DNA of 64,000 bases, from contig NC_019789.1 in assembly GCF_000317835.1 (NCBI RefSeq), forward strand, positions 248,001-312,000, read 5' to 3'. Positions 17,467 to 27,765 of this stretch are shown piece by piece; position 1 is the first letter of the stretch; each line of letters starts with the position of its first letter. The notes under the pieces were generated by a model, which ran no database searches, was not told where the DNA came from, and worked only from the letters and a program-made list of their open reading frames with translations. A program made the translations under genes and the position numbers. Origin of the DNA: Deinococcus peraridilitoris DSM 19664 (GTDB lineage Bacteria > Deinococcota > Deinococci > Deinococcales > Deinococcaceae).

Positions 17467-19390
17467 TCGAATCAACGTCGTAGACGCACCCACCCCACGT
17501 CCCACCACTGGCGTTCTGGAGGGCCGCCCACAGCCGCGTGTCATCCGGCAGGGCCGGGTCGGCCTGCAAATCCAGCCTCGGAGCGCGTGCCGCGAGTACG
17601 CGCTCACCCTCCTCCGCACCCCACACGGTTTCGCCGCGTCCCACCAGGTTCACGCTTCCCACCAGGTGGTTCCGGTCAACTTGAATTTCGATCAGGTCCC
17701 CGTCGAGGAGTTTCCCCACGGGCCCACCAGCCAACGCCTCCGGGCCCACATGCCCAATGCACGCCCCCGTCGACACGCCCGAGAACCGCGCGTCGGTAAT
17801 CACCGCCACCTGTTTCCCCCACGGCAGGTACTTGAGCGCGGACGTGATCTGGTAAATCTCCTCCATGCCGGCTCCCATTGGCCCGCGACAGATCAGCACC
17901 AGGATGTCACCGGCCTGCACGGCCTGAGGACCTTTCCCTTTGATCGCCTCAATCGCCGCGCGTTCCGTGGTGAACACACGCGCCGGGCCGACCTTGCGGT
18001 ACACGCCGTCGGCGTCCACGACCGACGCGTCGATCGCGGTGCTCTTGATCACCGAGCCCTGCGGCGCGACGTTTCCAGTGGGGAAGCACACGGTACTCGT
18101 CAGGCCCCGCGCGCGCGCGCGGTCTGGCGGGAGGATCACGTTATCAGGATCGACGCCGTCGCGGTCCCACATCAACGCCCGCAAGCGCACCCGCCGCTCA
18201 GAATGTTCCCACGCGTCGAGGTTCTCCCCGAGCGTCTTGCCGGTCACCGTCAGGCAACCCTCGTGGAGCAGCCCAAGCCGCCGCAAGTGCAGCATGACTT
18301 CCGGAACCCCACCCGCGGTGAAGGCCAGCACAGTCGGGTAGTCGTCCGGCCCGTTTGGCAAGACGTTCACGAGGCGTGGCGTGGCGCGGTTCACCCGCGC
18401 CCAGTCGTCCACGCTGGGGCGACGCAACCGAGCGGCATGCGCAATGGCGGGAATGTGCAACAAGAGGTTGGTCGAACCCCCAAACGCCGCGTGTACCGTC
18501 ATGGCATTCTCGATGGCCTCATCGGTGAGGATGTCCCGGGTGGTAATCCCCCACGAGTCGAGGTCAAGAACCGAGCGTGCGGATCGCTGCGCCATCTCTT
18601 TCCAGATGGGTTGCCCGGAAGGCGCGAGCGCCGCGTGAGGAACGGAGAGTCCCAGTGCCTCAGCCACCACCTGCGTGGTGGCCGCCGTACCGAGAAACTG
18701 GCAACCTCCACCTGGTGTCGCGCACGCTCGACAGCCTGCCTCAGCCGCTTCCTTCAAAGTGATGAGTCCGTGCGCGTACCGTGCGCCCAGGGTTTGCACC
18801 TTACCGGCGTCCTCACCACCATCTGCGGGCAGCGTAACTCCACCAGGAACAATCACGGTTGCGAGGTCGGGGAATGCCGCGAGCGCCATCAGCATCGCGG
18901 GCAGCCCCTTGTCGCACGTCGCGACGCCGAGGACGCCGCGCCGGTTCGGCAGGGACCGAATGAGCCGACGCAGGACGAGCGCGGCGTCATTGCGGTACGG
19001 CAGTGAGTCCATCATTCCGGTGGTGCCTTGAGTACGGCCATCGCACGGATCGGAGACGTACCCGGCGAAAGGCAGGCCGCCCCGGCTGGCGATTTCCTCG
19101 GCGGCAGCCTGCATCAGCAGTCCAACTTCCCAATGGCCCGTGTGATAGCCCAAGGCGATGGGAGTCCCGTCCGGCTGCCGGATCCCACCCTGGGTGGACA
19201 GGATCAGGATTTCCCGCCGGTTCAGTTGCGCGGGATTCCAGCCCATCCCGGCATTCTGGCTGAGGGCGAACACGTCGCCGCTCGGACGGCTGAGCAGCAT
19301 TTCCGGCGTGAACGGCAGGTTTCCGGCGGGCCCGGCTGCTTTGGTCTGCACGTTCAGGAGGTCGTCAGGGTGTGGTGTGTCGTCCATCAT
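17444..19390 (-). CDS. Sugar-acid dehydratase of the IlvD/Edd family, YjhG/YagF-like D-xylonate dehydratase
   Basis: A 648-residue Fe-S dehydratase collinear with the YjhG/YagF subgroup (about 655 residues), longer than ordinary IlvD. Cluster cysteines are in [12 protein letters not shown] (about 112), [11 protein letters not shown] (about 166) and [13 protein letters not shown] (about 236). C-terminal [20 protein letters not shown] is near 545. It dehydrates D-xylonate (or a related aldonate) to 2-keto-3-deoxy-pentonate. The ATG has GGAGG about 6 bases upstream. It is the last gene of the pentonate operon, and the downstream enzymes of the Weimberg route are encoded just upstream. Confidence 0.9.
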   Translation of the reverse strand: MMDDTPHPDDLLNVQTKAAGPAGNLPFTPEMLLSRPSGDVFALSQNAGMGWNPAQLNRREILILSTQGGIRQPDGTPIALGYHTGHWEVGLLMQAAAEEIASRGGLPFAGYVSDPCDGRTQGTTGMMDSLPYRNDAALVLRRLIRSLPNRRGVLGVATCDKGLPAMLMALAAFPDLATVIVPGGVTLPADGGEDAGKVQTLGARYAHGLITLKEAAEAGCRACATPGGGCQFLGTAATTQVVAEALGLSVPHAALAPSGQPIWKEMAQRSARSVLDLDSWGITTRDILTDEAIENAMTVHAAFGGSTNLLLHIPAIAHAARLRRPSVDDWARVNRATPRLVNVLPNGPDDYPTVLAFTAGGVPEVMLHLRRLGLLHEGCLTVTGKTLGENLDAWEHSERRVRLRALMWDRDGVDPDNVILPPDRARARGLTSTVCFPTGNVAPQGSVIKSTAIDASVVDADGVYRKVGPARVFTTERAAIEAIKGKGPQAVQAGDILVLICRGPMGAGMEEIYQITSALKYLPWGKQVAVITDARFSGVSTGACIGHVGPEALAGGPVGKLLDGDLIEIQVDRNHLVGSVNLVGRGETVWGAEEGERVLAARAPRLDLQADPALPDDTRLWAALQNASGGTWGGCVYDVDSITAFFGG

Positions 19391-19476
19391 ATTCAGCCTC
19401 CTTGTCCTTCCCAGAGCGCGGCGGGCGTGCTTCGCCAGGCGTGATCACTTCGCCAGCACAAGCCGGAACGAGTTGG

Positions 19477-21078
19477 TCACATTGCTGCGCCCTGCGCTGG
19501 GCGCAGCGCGTCACGCGTCCACTCGTCATCCACCAAGCGCCAGATGCCCAGCAGGTTGGCATCCTGAAGTTCGGGTGGAAGGCGGTGATCGCGAACGTTG
19601 TCGAAGCTGTACAGCGCCGCGAAGCGCGTGATGGCGGCAGGCAGGCCGACGCTGGTGAAACCGGGATGGGAAGTGGCGGGGTAAGGGCCACCGTGGTTCA
19701 TGGCAGAACTTACCGCGACACCGGTGGGCATCTTGTCGTTCAGGAGTCGCCCGACCTTCCGGCGCACTTTCGGCGCGACTTGCGCGTATAGTGGTTCGTC
19801 CCCGTCGCCGCTGTAGATCGTTCCAGTAAGGTTTCCTTCGAGGACTTCCGCTGCGCGCCACAATTCCTGTTCATCGCGGGCAAGGACGAGCAGGCTGGTC
19901 GGGCCGAACAGTTCGGTTTGGAGTTCCTCCGGGGCTTTGAGGAACGCCGCGCCGGAGACGCTCAGAAGCGTATTTTCGAAGCGGAAGCCTGGCTCAATGG
20001 ATTTCCCGCCCGTGACGACGCGCGCGCCAGCGGCGGTGAGGTGCGCGACGCCGCGTTCGAGTTGCCGTGGGGCTTCGCGGGTAAGCAGCACGCCGGCAGG
20101 AGCGGCTTCGAAGCGTTGCGTGGCTTCCCGCATGAACGCCTGCGCTTCCGGGCCGTCGATCATGATGACCAGCCCGGGGTTGGTGCAAAACTGTCCGGTC
20201 CCGACGGTGCACGAAGTGAAGAACTCGTCAGCGATGCCTTCGGCGCGCGCCTTGAGGGCGCCTGGCAACACGAAGACCGGATTCACGCTGGACATCTCTG
20301 CGTAGAACGGTTTCCCGGCTTTGTCGGCGGCGGCCTTGAGTGCCAGCCCACCACCGCGCGACCCGGTGAATCCAATCGCGGCCACCCGACGATCCGAGAC
20401 CAGCTGGACACCCAGTTCGTTGGGTAGGTGGTACAGCATCTGCACGGCCGCAGCGGGAAACCCGGTTTGCACGGCAGCCTGCAAGGCATGCCCTGCCAGC
20501 AGGCGTGAGGTGGTCGGGTGAGCCGGGTGGGCTTTGGCAATCACGGGATTTCCGGCGGCGATCGCTGCGGCGAAGTCACCTCCTGCCACGCCGTTAAACG
20601 CAAACGGGAAATTGTTCGGTCCGAACACGACGACCACACCGTGCAGTGGGCCGAACATGGCACGCAGGTTGTGTTGTGTGTCAATGGTGGGTCGCGTCCA
20701 CGTGCGTTCGCGCACCGCGCGCGCCGCGCGTCTCAGCTGGTTCACGGTGCGGGGAATCTCGGTGTTCATGTAACGCCCCTTGGCTGGCAGCCCGGTTTCC
20801 AGTTCGGCCACCTCCGCCAAGTCTTCGCGGTACTGCTCAATCCGCTCCGCATACCGTTCGAGGAACGCAGCGCGCGTCTCCGCCGGCAGGCTCCGAAGCA
20901 ACTCCGCGGCTTCCCAGGAAGCCTGCAGGGCCGCTTCGACATCCTCCACTTCGGAGACGGGATACGTGTCAGAGAGATTCTCGCCGGTGGTGGGGTTGCT
21001 GGCAGTGAAGCTGGCTGAGGGTCGAGTCGCGTCGCGCCAGGCACCATTGATCAGGACGGGTTGCAGTTGCTCAGTCAC
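19477..21078 (-). CDS. 2,5-dioxovalerate (alpha-ketoglutarate semialdehyde) dehydrogenase
   Basis: A 533-residue NAD(P)-dependent aldehyde dehydrogenase. The GTG at 21078 has GGAGG 6 bases upstream; longer readings overlap the FAH gene. Landmarks: VVVFGPNNFPFAFN (about 155), the Gly-rich IGFTGSRGGG (about 245), catalytic Cys in GTGQFCTNPG (about 300). The F-N-x-FP-x-A-F variant and the FTGSR-type motif are characteristic of ketoglutarate-semialdehyde dehydrogenases. It oxidises the semialdehyde from pentonate breakdown to 2-oxoglutarate. One base separates it from the upstream FAH gene. Confidence 0.9.
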   Translation of the reverse strand: MTEQLQPVLINGAWRDATRPSASFTASNPTTGENLSDTYPVSEVEDVEAALQASWEAAELLRSLPAETRAAFLERYAERIEQYREDLAEVAELETGLPAKGRYMNTEIPRTVNQLRRAARAVRERTWTRPTIDTQHNLRAMFGPLHGVVVVFGPNNFPFAFNGVAGGDFAAAIAAGNPVIAKAHPAHPTTSRLLAGHALQAAVQTGFPAAAVQMLYHLPNELGVQLVSDRRVAAIGFTGSRGGGLALKAAADKAGKPFYAEMSSVNPVFVLPGALKARAEGIADEFFTSCTVGTGQFCTNPGLVIMIDGPEAQAFMREATQRFEAAPAGVLLTREAPRQLERGVAHLTAAGARVVTGGKSIEPGFRFENTLLSVSGAAFLKAPEELQTELFGPTSLLVLARDEQELWRAAEVLEGNLTGTIYSGDGDEPLYAQVAPKVRRKVGRLLNDKMPTGVAVSSAMNHGGPYPATSHPGFTSVGLPAAITRFAALYSFDNVRDHRLPPELQDANLLGIWRLVDDEWTRDALRPAQGAAM

Positions 21079-21079
21079 G

Positions 21080-21886
21080 TTAAACCTCCATGACAGGGTT
21101 TTGGAGCACGCCGATGTGCTCAATCTCGATTCCGACCACGTCACCCGCGGCCAGGGTGAACGCCTCAGGAGGCACGATTCCGGTGCCAGTCAGGAGCACC
21201 GCGCCATGCGCGAAGCGTTGTGAACGCCATAAGTACGACGCGAGTTCCTCGATGGAACGGTTGAGCTGCCCTGTACTGGTCTCACCGGTGAAGACGTCCT
21301 GCCCGGCGCGCTCAATGCTCATGCGGATTGTAAGGCGCGTGACGTCTGGCACTTCGTCGGTGGTGACCAGGTGCGGACCGAGCGCGAGGCAACGGTCGTA
21401 CACTTTCGCTTGGGGCAGGTACAGTGGATTCTCGCCTTCAATGTCACGGCTGGACATGTCGTTGCCAATCGTGAACGCAACGATCTCACCGCGGGCGTTC
21501 AGGATCAGGGCAAGTTCCGGCTCAGGGACGTTCCAGCGGGAATCACGGCGAATGCCCACGGGCGTGCCGGGTGCTGCGGTGCGTGACGCCGTTGCCTTGA
21601 AGAACAACTCGGGGCGTTGCGCGTCGTACACGCGGTCATATACGTCCGCGCCACGGGACTCGACCTTGCGGGCCTCGCGGCTGCGGCGGTACGTCACCCC
21701 GGACGCCCAAACCTCCTGACTGTCGATCGGTGCGAGCTGGGGTCCACGGACCTCCTCCGGCGTCACCTCCGGCAGGCCCCCCCCACTGAGCCAGCCGTCC
21801 AAGGTGCCTTGCAGAGCCAGATAGCGGCCGTCCCGTTCTGCCGCCCAGCACGGCGTGCCGTTCATTTCGATTTTGACGAGTTTCAT
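21080..21886 (-). CDS. FAH-family 2-keto-3-deoxy-pentonate dehydratase
   Basis: A 268-residue fumarylacetoacetate-hydrolase-fold protein. AAGGAGG lies 3-4 bases before the ATG. The metal-site pattern is visible in [10 protein letters not shown] (about 118-127) and in [16 protein letters not shown] (about 135-150); the C-terminal [10 protein letters not shown] segment is also typical. In this context it removes water from 2-keto-3-deoxy-D-xylonate/arabinonate to give ketoglutarate semialdehyde, as in archaeal and bacterial Weimberg pathways. FAH proteins have varied reactions, so the step is assigned from its position between dehydratase and semialdehyde dehydrogenase genes. Confidence 0.85.
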   Translation of the reverse strand: MKLVKIEMNGTPCWAAERDGRYLALQGTLDGWLSGGGLPEVTPEEVRGPQLAPIDSQEVWASGVTYRRSREARKVESRGADVYDRVYDAQRPELFFKATASRTAAPGTPVGIRRDSRWNVPEPELALILNARGEIVAFTIGNDMSSRDIEGENPLYLPQAKVYDRCLALGPHLVTTDEVPDVTRLTIRMSIERAGQDVFTGETSTGQLNRSIEELASYLWRSQRFAHGAVLLTGTGIVPPEAFTLAAGDVVGIEIEHIGVLQNPVMEV

Positions 21887-21931
21887 TTCGCCTCCTTACC
21901 TGCCGCTGCAGTGACCCACAACTTGTTGGAG

Positions 21932-23320
21932 TCATTCATCGGGGAAGATCTTGCCGGGGTTGAGGATGCCTTGGGGGTCGAGGAGCTGCTTGATGGACCG
22001 CATGACGTCGAGCGCTTCGCCGTGTTCCGCACGCATGTACTTGCGCTTGTTCAACCCGACCGCGTGCTCCCCCGTGCAGGTTCCGCCGACCCCATGGGCG
22101 TACGCGACCATGCCCTTGAGCACCTCCTGCGTGCGGGCCCAAGCGGCCGTGTCATCGCCGGGCGCGTGAAGCGAGACGTGGTAGTTGCCATCCCCGACGT
22201 GACCGAGAATAGGCCCGTGAATGTCGTGTGCATCCAACAACCGCTGAGTTTCTCGAATGGCGCCGGGGAGTTCCGCAATGGGAACGCACACGTCGGTGCT
22301 TTGAATCCGGTGACCTGGGAACAAGGCGCGAATCGCGTAATACGCATGATGCCTGGCCGTCCACAAGGCGAGCCGCTCACCTTCCGTCGTGGCCCGTTCA
22401 AAGCCGTACCCGTCGGTTTCACCGCACAGGTCCATCACGAGATTCAGCTGGGTTTGAAGATCCGTCTCGTCGCGTCCTGAGAGTTCAATCCACAAGGTGG
22501 GCGTTTCGTCGTAACGGGTGTTCTTGTACGCATTCACTGCTTGGACGGTGTTGGCGTCCACCAACTCCAGGCGTTCCGGGCGCACTCCAGCGCCCATCAC
22601 GAGCACTGCCGCTTGCACTGCGGATTCGACCGTCGGAAAACTCGCACGAAGGCTCGCGAGCGTGGCAGGAAGTGGGTGTAGTTTTACGGTGAGTTGCGTG
22701 ATGACGCCCAGGGTTCCTTCCGAACCCACGAAGAGATTCTTCAAGTCGTACCCAGCGGAGGACTTTCGTGCACGACTGCCAACTCGAATGACTCGACCAT
22801 CGGTCAGGGCGACACGCATTTCCAGGACGTTGTCCCGCATCGTGCCGTACCGGACCGCGCCAGTGCCACTGGCACCAGTAGCGGCCATCCCACCCAGCGA
22901 AGCTTCCGCCCCCGGGTCGACCGCGAAGAACAGACCATGGGGTCGCGCCAGGCGAGACAGTTCCGGATACAGCACGCCGGGCTCGACCGTTGCGCTGAAG
23001 TTGTCAGGGTCAAGGCGCAGCACCCGGTTCATCCTGGTCACGTCCAAGCTGATGCCCCCACGTACGGGGAGTGCGTTGCCTTCCAGGCCGCTTCCTGCCG
23101 CCCAAGGTGTCACCGGGACGCCATGCCGAGCGGCAAAGGCAAGGGTATCCACAACGTCCTGTTCGTTCTCTGCGAACACCACAGCGTGAGGCGGGTAGTG
23201 CTGAAGCGAGCCGCCCTCGTCGTATCCGTGGGCGTTCAAGTCTCCAGGAGCGCGGCTCAGCTTCGCACCGAGACGTGAATGCAGTTCAGCGAAAGCGTCA
23301 TCAGTGGGGACCGTTGTCAT
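21932..23320 (-). CDS. FAD-linked oxidase, GlcD / D-lactate dehydrogenase type
   Basis: A 462-residue flavoprotein with an FAD-binding (PCMH/VAO) domain (about residues 30-215; VTPWAAGSGLEGNALPVRGG at about 75-95) and a C-terminal substrate domain with GHVGDGNYHVSLHAPGDD (metal/substrate His) and TGEHAVGLNKRKYM. It oxidises a 2-hydroxyacid such as glycolate, D-lactate or D-2-hydroxyglutarate. The ATG overlaps the regulator stop (ATGA). In a pentonate operon a glycolate-oxidising role (Dahms branch) is possible; no KDX aldolase is seen here, so the substrate remains open. Confidence 0.88.
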   Translation of the reverse strand: MTTVPTDDAFAELHSRLGAKLSRAPGDLNAHGYDEGGSLQHYPPHAVVFAENEQDVVDTLAFAARHGVPVTPWAAGSGLEGNALPVRGGISLDVTRMNRVLRLDPDNFSATVEPGVLYPELSRLARPHGLFFAVDPGAEASLGGMAATGASGTGAVRYGTMRDNVLEMRVALTDGRVIRVGSRARKSSAGYDLKNLFVGSEGTLGVITQLTVKLHPLPATLASLRASFPTVESAVQAAVLVMGAGVRPERLELVDANTVQAVNAYKNTRYDETPTLWIELSGRDETDLQTQLNLVMDLCGETDGYGFERATTEGERLALWTARHHAYYAIRALFPGHRIQSTDVCVPIAELPGAIRETQRLLDAHDIHGPILGHVGDGNYHVSLHAPGDDTAAWARTQEVLKGMVAYAHGVGGTCTGEHAVGLNKRKYMRAEHGEALDVMRSIKQLLDPQGILNPGKIFPDE

Positions 23321-24180
23321 TGTTTCACCTCGTCAGCGTCGTTGTGGAGGGTCGTGTGCAAGGAAGGCACGCCCGGGAGTGACTGGCCTGAAATGGCCAG
23401 GGAATCCTGGAGAGCGTCCTCCGAGCGAACGTGGTGTGGGCTTGGTTGGCGCGGCTCACGCTTGCCTGATTTCTTTGCGGATACCGTCATCAAATCCTTG
23501 GCGGCCTGGTCGAGGTGCCCGTGCATGGCTTCGGTTGCGGCCGACCGATCGTGGCGCTCCAAAGCCCGGAAGATGTTCCAGTGCAGAACCTGGGCGCGGT
23601 GCGCTGATCCGGGGAGAGCGACCGTGTCCCGCAGCGCCTCTTCGAGGAGGGCGCGTACGGGTTCGATGAGTGCGGCCAGGACGCGGTTTTGGGCGGCGCG
23701 GATGATCATCAAGTGAAACTCCGCGTCGGCGGCGTGGTACGCGTCTACGTCACCGGTAACGGTATCCATCCGGCGAAGGTGCATGCTGAGCAGGCTCAGT
23801 TCCCCGTCACTGATTCGCGTTGCGGCGAGAGCGACAATTTGCACTTCGAAGATTCCACGCGCCTCAAGTAGCTCACCATAGAGTCTGCTGGTGTCGCCGT
23901 CTTGCTGCTTGAACCGGAGGACCATTGGGTCGAGCACGTTCCACGCGGATTCTGGGCGGACCGTTGTGCCGCGTCCCTGCCGAACGTCCAAAAGCCCTTT
24001 TGTGACAAGCACTTTCACGGTTTCGCGGATGACGATGCGACTCACGCCGAACTCTGCCGCGAGTTGTATTTCCGACGGAAGCAGGGTTCCAGGTGGGAGC
24101 TGCCCGCTTGCGATTCGCCCGGTGAGTTCCTCCACCAACCGCTCGTGGTGCGGTCGGGGCTTGGCAGGCTGTGGAGTCAC
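23317..24180 (-). CDS. FadR-subfamily GntR regulator of the pentonate operon
   Basis: About 287 residues. The winged helix (LLPSEIQLAAEFGVSRIVIR and on, about residues 27-70) is followed by an FCD domain (LLEARGIFEVQIVALAATRIS; DAEFHLMIIRAAQNRV). The GTG at 24180 is chosen because it sits just before the conserved HERLVEELTGRI; the much longer upstream reading overlaps an integrase fragment on the other strand and has no family support. About 45 C-terminal residues beyond the FCD domain are low-complexity. First gene of the operon, coupled to the oxidase by an ATGA overlap. Likely local repressor responding to a pentonate. Confidence 0.85.
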   Translation of the reverse strand: MTPQPAKPRPHHERLVEELTGRIASGQLPPGTLLPSEIQLAAEFGVSRIVIRETVKVLVTKGLLDVRQGRGTTVRPESAWNVLDPMVLRFKQQDGDTSRLYGELLEARGIFEVQIVALAATRISDGELSLLSMHLRRMDTVTGDVDAYHAADAEFHLMIIRAAQNRVLAALIEPVRALLEEALRDTVALPGSAHRAQVLHWNIFRALERHDRSAATEAMHGHLDQAAKDLMTVSAKKSGKREPRQPSPHHVRSEDALQDSLAISGQSLPGVPSLHTTLHNDADEVKQ

Positions 24181-24204
24181 TTGGCCAAGATACAATACAT
24201 ATGA
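24180..24204. promoter_or_regulatory. Promoter/operator region of the pentonate regulator
   Basis: CTTGGCCAAG (24180-24189) is a perfect 10-bp palindrome touching the start codon of the regulator, followed by the AT-rich ATACAATACATATGATG. The leader is very short, so the palindrome may be an autoregulatory operator. Position-based inference. Confidence 0.35.
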
Positions 24205-24231
24205 TGTTTGCGGTGATGGACTACTCTGACT

Positions 24232-24561
24232 ATGGAGCGCAAGCTGCGTTCGCTCGGGGCGCGCGCCGGCGTGGAGTACGGGTTGCAGCAGGTGCACGGC
24301 TTGCGTCTCACCAGCGGTACCCGCCTGTACAAGGTCAGCCGTGACATTTACGAGGTGCAGAGGCATCTGCGCCACGCGCATATTTCCTCCAGCGTGATCT
24401 ACACTCGGTACGTCGAGCAGAGTGTCCGACGTTATACCGATGAGTGGCAACGCCCGTTCAAGGACGCCAAACGAGAGGCCGTTCAGGATGTGCTGGAGCT
24501 CTTAGCGTTGTCGGATCAGGTCCGGCGCGCCCGGTGGGACGGTCTGGACGCGCCGCAATGA
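24232..24561 (+). pseudogene. C-terminal fragment of a tyrosine recombinase
   Basis: Codons from about 24280 read VHGLRLTSGTRLYKVSRDIY, VQRHLRHAHISSSVIYTRYV: the H-x-L-R/ LGHA / catalytic Tyr block of phage-type integrases with the nucleophile Tyr in IYTR. The N-terminal and core-binding domains and the first catalytic Arg are missing. It lies immediately outside the left end of the IS256-type element. A dead remnant, apparently older than the insertions beside it. Confidence 0.7.
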
Positions 24562-24626
24562 TTTGCATGAGCTGTCGCGGAGGTACGCTTTGACACGGAG
24601 GTGTTCAGAATTTTGTGGACGGGGAG

Positions 24627-24667
24627 GAGGTTTGGAAACGAAAAGAGGCTGAGCCTACACTTTTGTG
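24627..24667 (+). repeat. Left terminal inverted repeat of the Tn3-family transposon
   Basis: Starts GAGGTTTGGAAACGAAAAG and ends CACTTTTGTG. Only 12 bases separate it from the tnpA stop. GGGAG precedes it directly. Confidence 0.9.
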
Positions 24668-24679
24668 ACGCTTGTGAAT

Positions 24680-27669
24680 TCAGGGTAGCCTGAAGGCATA
24701 ATCCGGAGCCAGCACGCGGTCAAGGTTCAACGTGTAGTCCACGTAGCGGTTGATATGCTCCGTCAGATACGGGCTCACACCAGCCAAAGCTTCCAGTGGC
24801 ACTTCGTACCCCTCAGCCAGCAGCTCTTTGACAATCTCCGTCAGCAAGCAGGCGGTGTGGAAGATGACGCAGTTGGCCGCCAGCTGGTTGTACTTCACCC
24901 GCTTACGCTGTTCGTCGCGGTCGTTGCTGGAAATCACGTCCCCACCAAAGGAAACCCAGTCCTTGAAGGCATTGAACTGCTCGCTCTTATTCACGGGCGC
25001 CTGGATGGTGGCGCGCAGTTCAGCGTTGGCCAGATAACGCAGCAGGGAGGCTGTCCGGACTGCCCGGCCAAGCTCCCGAAAGGCCACGTAGAGCTTGTTG
25101 CGTTTCCGACCCGCGCTGCCCAGCCTCTTCAGCACAGTCGAGGGAAAAATCCGGCCCGCCTTGATGCTGACGCATACCCGCAGCAGGTCATCGTAGTGCT
25201 CCTCGATCAGCGCCCAGTCGATGCTTTCCCCAAATAGGCTGTCGATGTGTTGATACCTAACCCCTTTGCAGGGGCGGTAAAACACCAGGTTCTTCCAGTC
25301 CCGAATCCTCGGCATCAGCTCGATCCCCAACAGGTAAGCAAGAGCGAACACCGGTGTGCTCTGCCCGTGAGTGTCGGCATGCACCGTGTTCGGCTGCAGA
25401 TCGCTTTCGTTCCTGAGCAGGCCGTCCAGGATGAAGCGGACTTCGTACACCCCGCAAGGAATGAAATGCGAGTACAGCGCGATGTAGCGGTCTGACACAT
25501 GGTAGTACCCGATGCCGCCGTACCCGCCGTAGCGCAGGTGGTACTCCGCCAGCAGATTCTGCTCGTACATGTTCCACTTCGTTCCATCCGCTGAAGCGCG
25601 CTCCCCGTCCCCCACACGCCTGGCAGAGCGAGCCGGGCGTAGGCATTGATGACCAACGTGATGGCCGCGTCGAGCGACTTCTCGGTGATGTGCCGCAGGT
25701 TGACCCACTCCAGTTGCTTGCGGTCCGTGCCGATCAGGCTCCGCGCAGTCTGGCTGGGACCCAGATTGCAGCCATAACAGAAGACCGCCGCGACATACCT
25801 GGCCTGAGCGTCCTCCAGGCGCGAGTCGAAGCCGGAGACTGGACCGAAGGGACGCGTCAGGCCTGTTTCGTTCGCTGCGGCAACAAAGGCGTCCAGAATC
25901 GCCACGTCCTTCTGCACCAGCCGGGCCTTGACGGCCGCCTCCAGCCATGCCAGCTTCGGGTGCGGCAGCTTCTTCTTCGGTTTGGTGAGTGTCGGTTCGC
26001 CCTTCTCGATGCGCAGAGCTTCGTTGTGTGGAAATGAAGCGTCAGTCTGCTGTGCAACTTCCCCAAGCCAGGCTCTCGTCCTCGCCACAAACGCCGCCCC
26101 CGCTCGTGGCAAGTCCGCCTCCTCGCAAAACGTCCCGACCAGGCGTTCAAACTCCTGGTCACTCACCAGCTGCTCGCGGTAATCGGCGTAGTCCCGTGCG
26201 CCCTGCACGCACAGGTCACCACTTTTGAGGTCCTCGCGAGCCTGCAGCATGACGCACGCCTCGAAATGCCGGCGGTGGAGCTGCTTCACCAGAGCGTCCC
26301 GGCGGCCCTGCCCGGTCACCAGTCGCCACCATCCCTGGGGAATCCAGGCGAAATCGAGTTGTTCGGCGCCAGGCACCTTGTTCGGTCCGACCAGGACCAA
26401 CGACTCCGCCCGAAGATGCGCTGTTTCCAGCACGAACTGCAACGCTCCTTCCACCCCGGCGTCCTATAACTGGTGGTCTTGACCGTCAGGGTCCGGAAGA
26501 GCGCGTGCACCATTGAACGGGAGCTGGCGTAACAACGCCAGACGAACGGCGCACTGCTGTTCTGCACCAACGCCTCGTGCGCCTCGCAGGCCTCGATCAC
26601 AGCGCCAGGCTCACCCAGCGCCTGGCCCACCACCCCCAACCGTTCCTTCTCGCTGCCTTCCCGCTGGTAAGCCACCGCGACTTCCTTGAGCTTCAGCACC
26701 AGGTCGTTCACCCGCTGCTGCGCACCTTCCCGGTCCGCCTCGAAGGCCAGCTGCGCGTCCCGACTGATGTTCCCCATGCGCCGCACGAACAGCTCGGCGA
26801 GCCCGTCGAGGGCCGCAGCATGCCGGACGTGCAGAAAGCACGCAGCCAGGGTGAAGCGCTTTCTGGGCTCGACTTCCTGCATGCGCGACGCGTTCAAGCT
26901 CTTCGTTTCTTCAGCAAAATGCAGCACTTTCGCTTCGGACAGCAGCGCCGCGACATTCGCGCCGACCTGCAAGCCGGCCAGCCACTGCTGGTGAACCAGC
27001 CACTCTTTGAGCTTGGTCAGCGTGGGCCGACCAGGTTCCCGCTTGAGGTCGTTCCAGAGCGTGGTCCCGCTGTCCCGACCAGGCTGCACGAAGAGTTGGC
27101 CCAGCGTGCCTCGATCCTTCTCGCTCAGCGCCGCAAAGACCAACTCGAACAACGCCCGGTGCGTCTCGCCACGAACCCGCTCGGCTGCTTCTTCCAGCAC
27201 ACCAAAACTGGGCAGTTCGAAGCGTTCTTTCACCAGGGTTTCGATGGCGCCATTGATCAGGTCACGCAAGTCCTGTTTTGTGAAAGCCAACTCCCGCAGG
27301 GTGCGCGCCATTACTTCCCGGCCGCCCTGTGCAAAGGGCGTGATGGCCAAGTGCTCACGAACGATTTTGCTATGCCGTGAGCGCGCCGGATTCATCGTAC
27401 CCGGCGAGTCGGACAGGCAGGATCAGCAGGCCCAGGGAATGTTTGATCTGTTCGGTGATTGTTTCCGGTACGTCGCGCAGTTGTACAAAGTACCCCAGAC
27501 GTTGGAAGGTCTTGAGCAGCACCAGGAAACAGAATTTGGCTGTTGCTTCCCGCGCGACGCGTTCGGCCAGCGCCAGCTCTTCCTGGCTGGGGGTGTAGAT
27601 CTCAAGCAACTCTTTTTCGATCGGCTGGCTTTTCAGCCTGGGGTAGGCCGTCTCGTCCAACGTGGGCAC
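24680..27669 (-). pseudogene. tnpA: Tn3-family transposase TnpA, three frameshifts
   Basis: Read from 27669 leftward, four consecutive pieces make one protein of about 990 residues, the usual TnpA size. The N-terminal domain (MPTLDETAYPRLKSQPIEKE...) stops at 27370; the next piece joins near 27385, another join is near 26460 and the last near 25605, each explained by one inserted or lost base. The last piece contains the DDE core: SADGTKWNMYEQ (first Asp), HADTHGQSTPVFALAYLLGI (second Asp) and ELGRAVRTASLLRYL. The gene cannot make full-length TnpA unless these are sequencing errors, so the element is probably immobile on its own. Confidence 0.9.
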
Positions 27670-27765
27670 GTGACTCTCCTTGTCAAGGAATTGATATTCT
27701 CAGCATAAATTACAGACAAGACAGGCCATAATTGGCGAAGAATAGACCTGGAGGACGGTGAACGG
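27670..27765. promoter_or_regulatory. Divergent region between tnpA and recombinase (possible resolution site)
   Basis: In Tn3-family elements with TnpI-like recombinases, the promoters and the internal resolution site lie between the two divergent genes. This 96-bp gap is the most AT-rich DNA nearby and contains the similar strings CATAAATTA and CATAATTGG and GGAGG before the recombinase ATG. No exact repeat set was resolved by eye. Confidence 0.4.

Noticed and set aside
17420..19006. Plus-strand frame of 528 codons
   Set aside because: Lies antisense to the well-conserved xylonate dehydratase; composition is Arg/Pro/His-rich as expected of a shadow frame.
24181..24450. 90-residue N-terminal extension of the pentonate GntR regulator
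   Set aside because: The extension precedes the usual family start, lacks similarity and overlaps an integrase fragment on the other strand.
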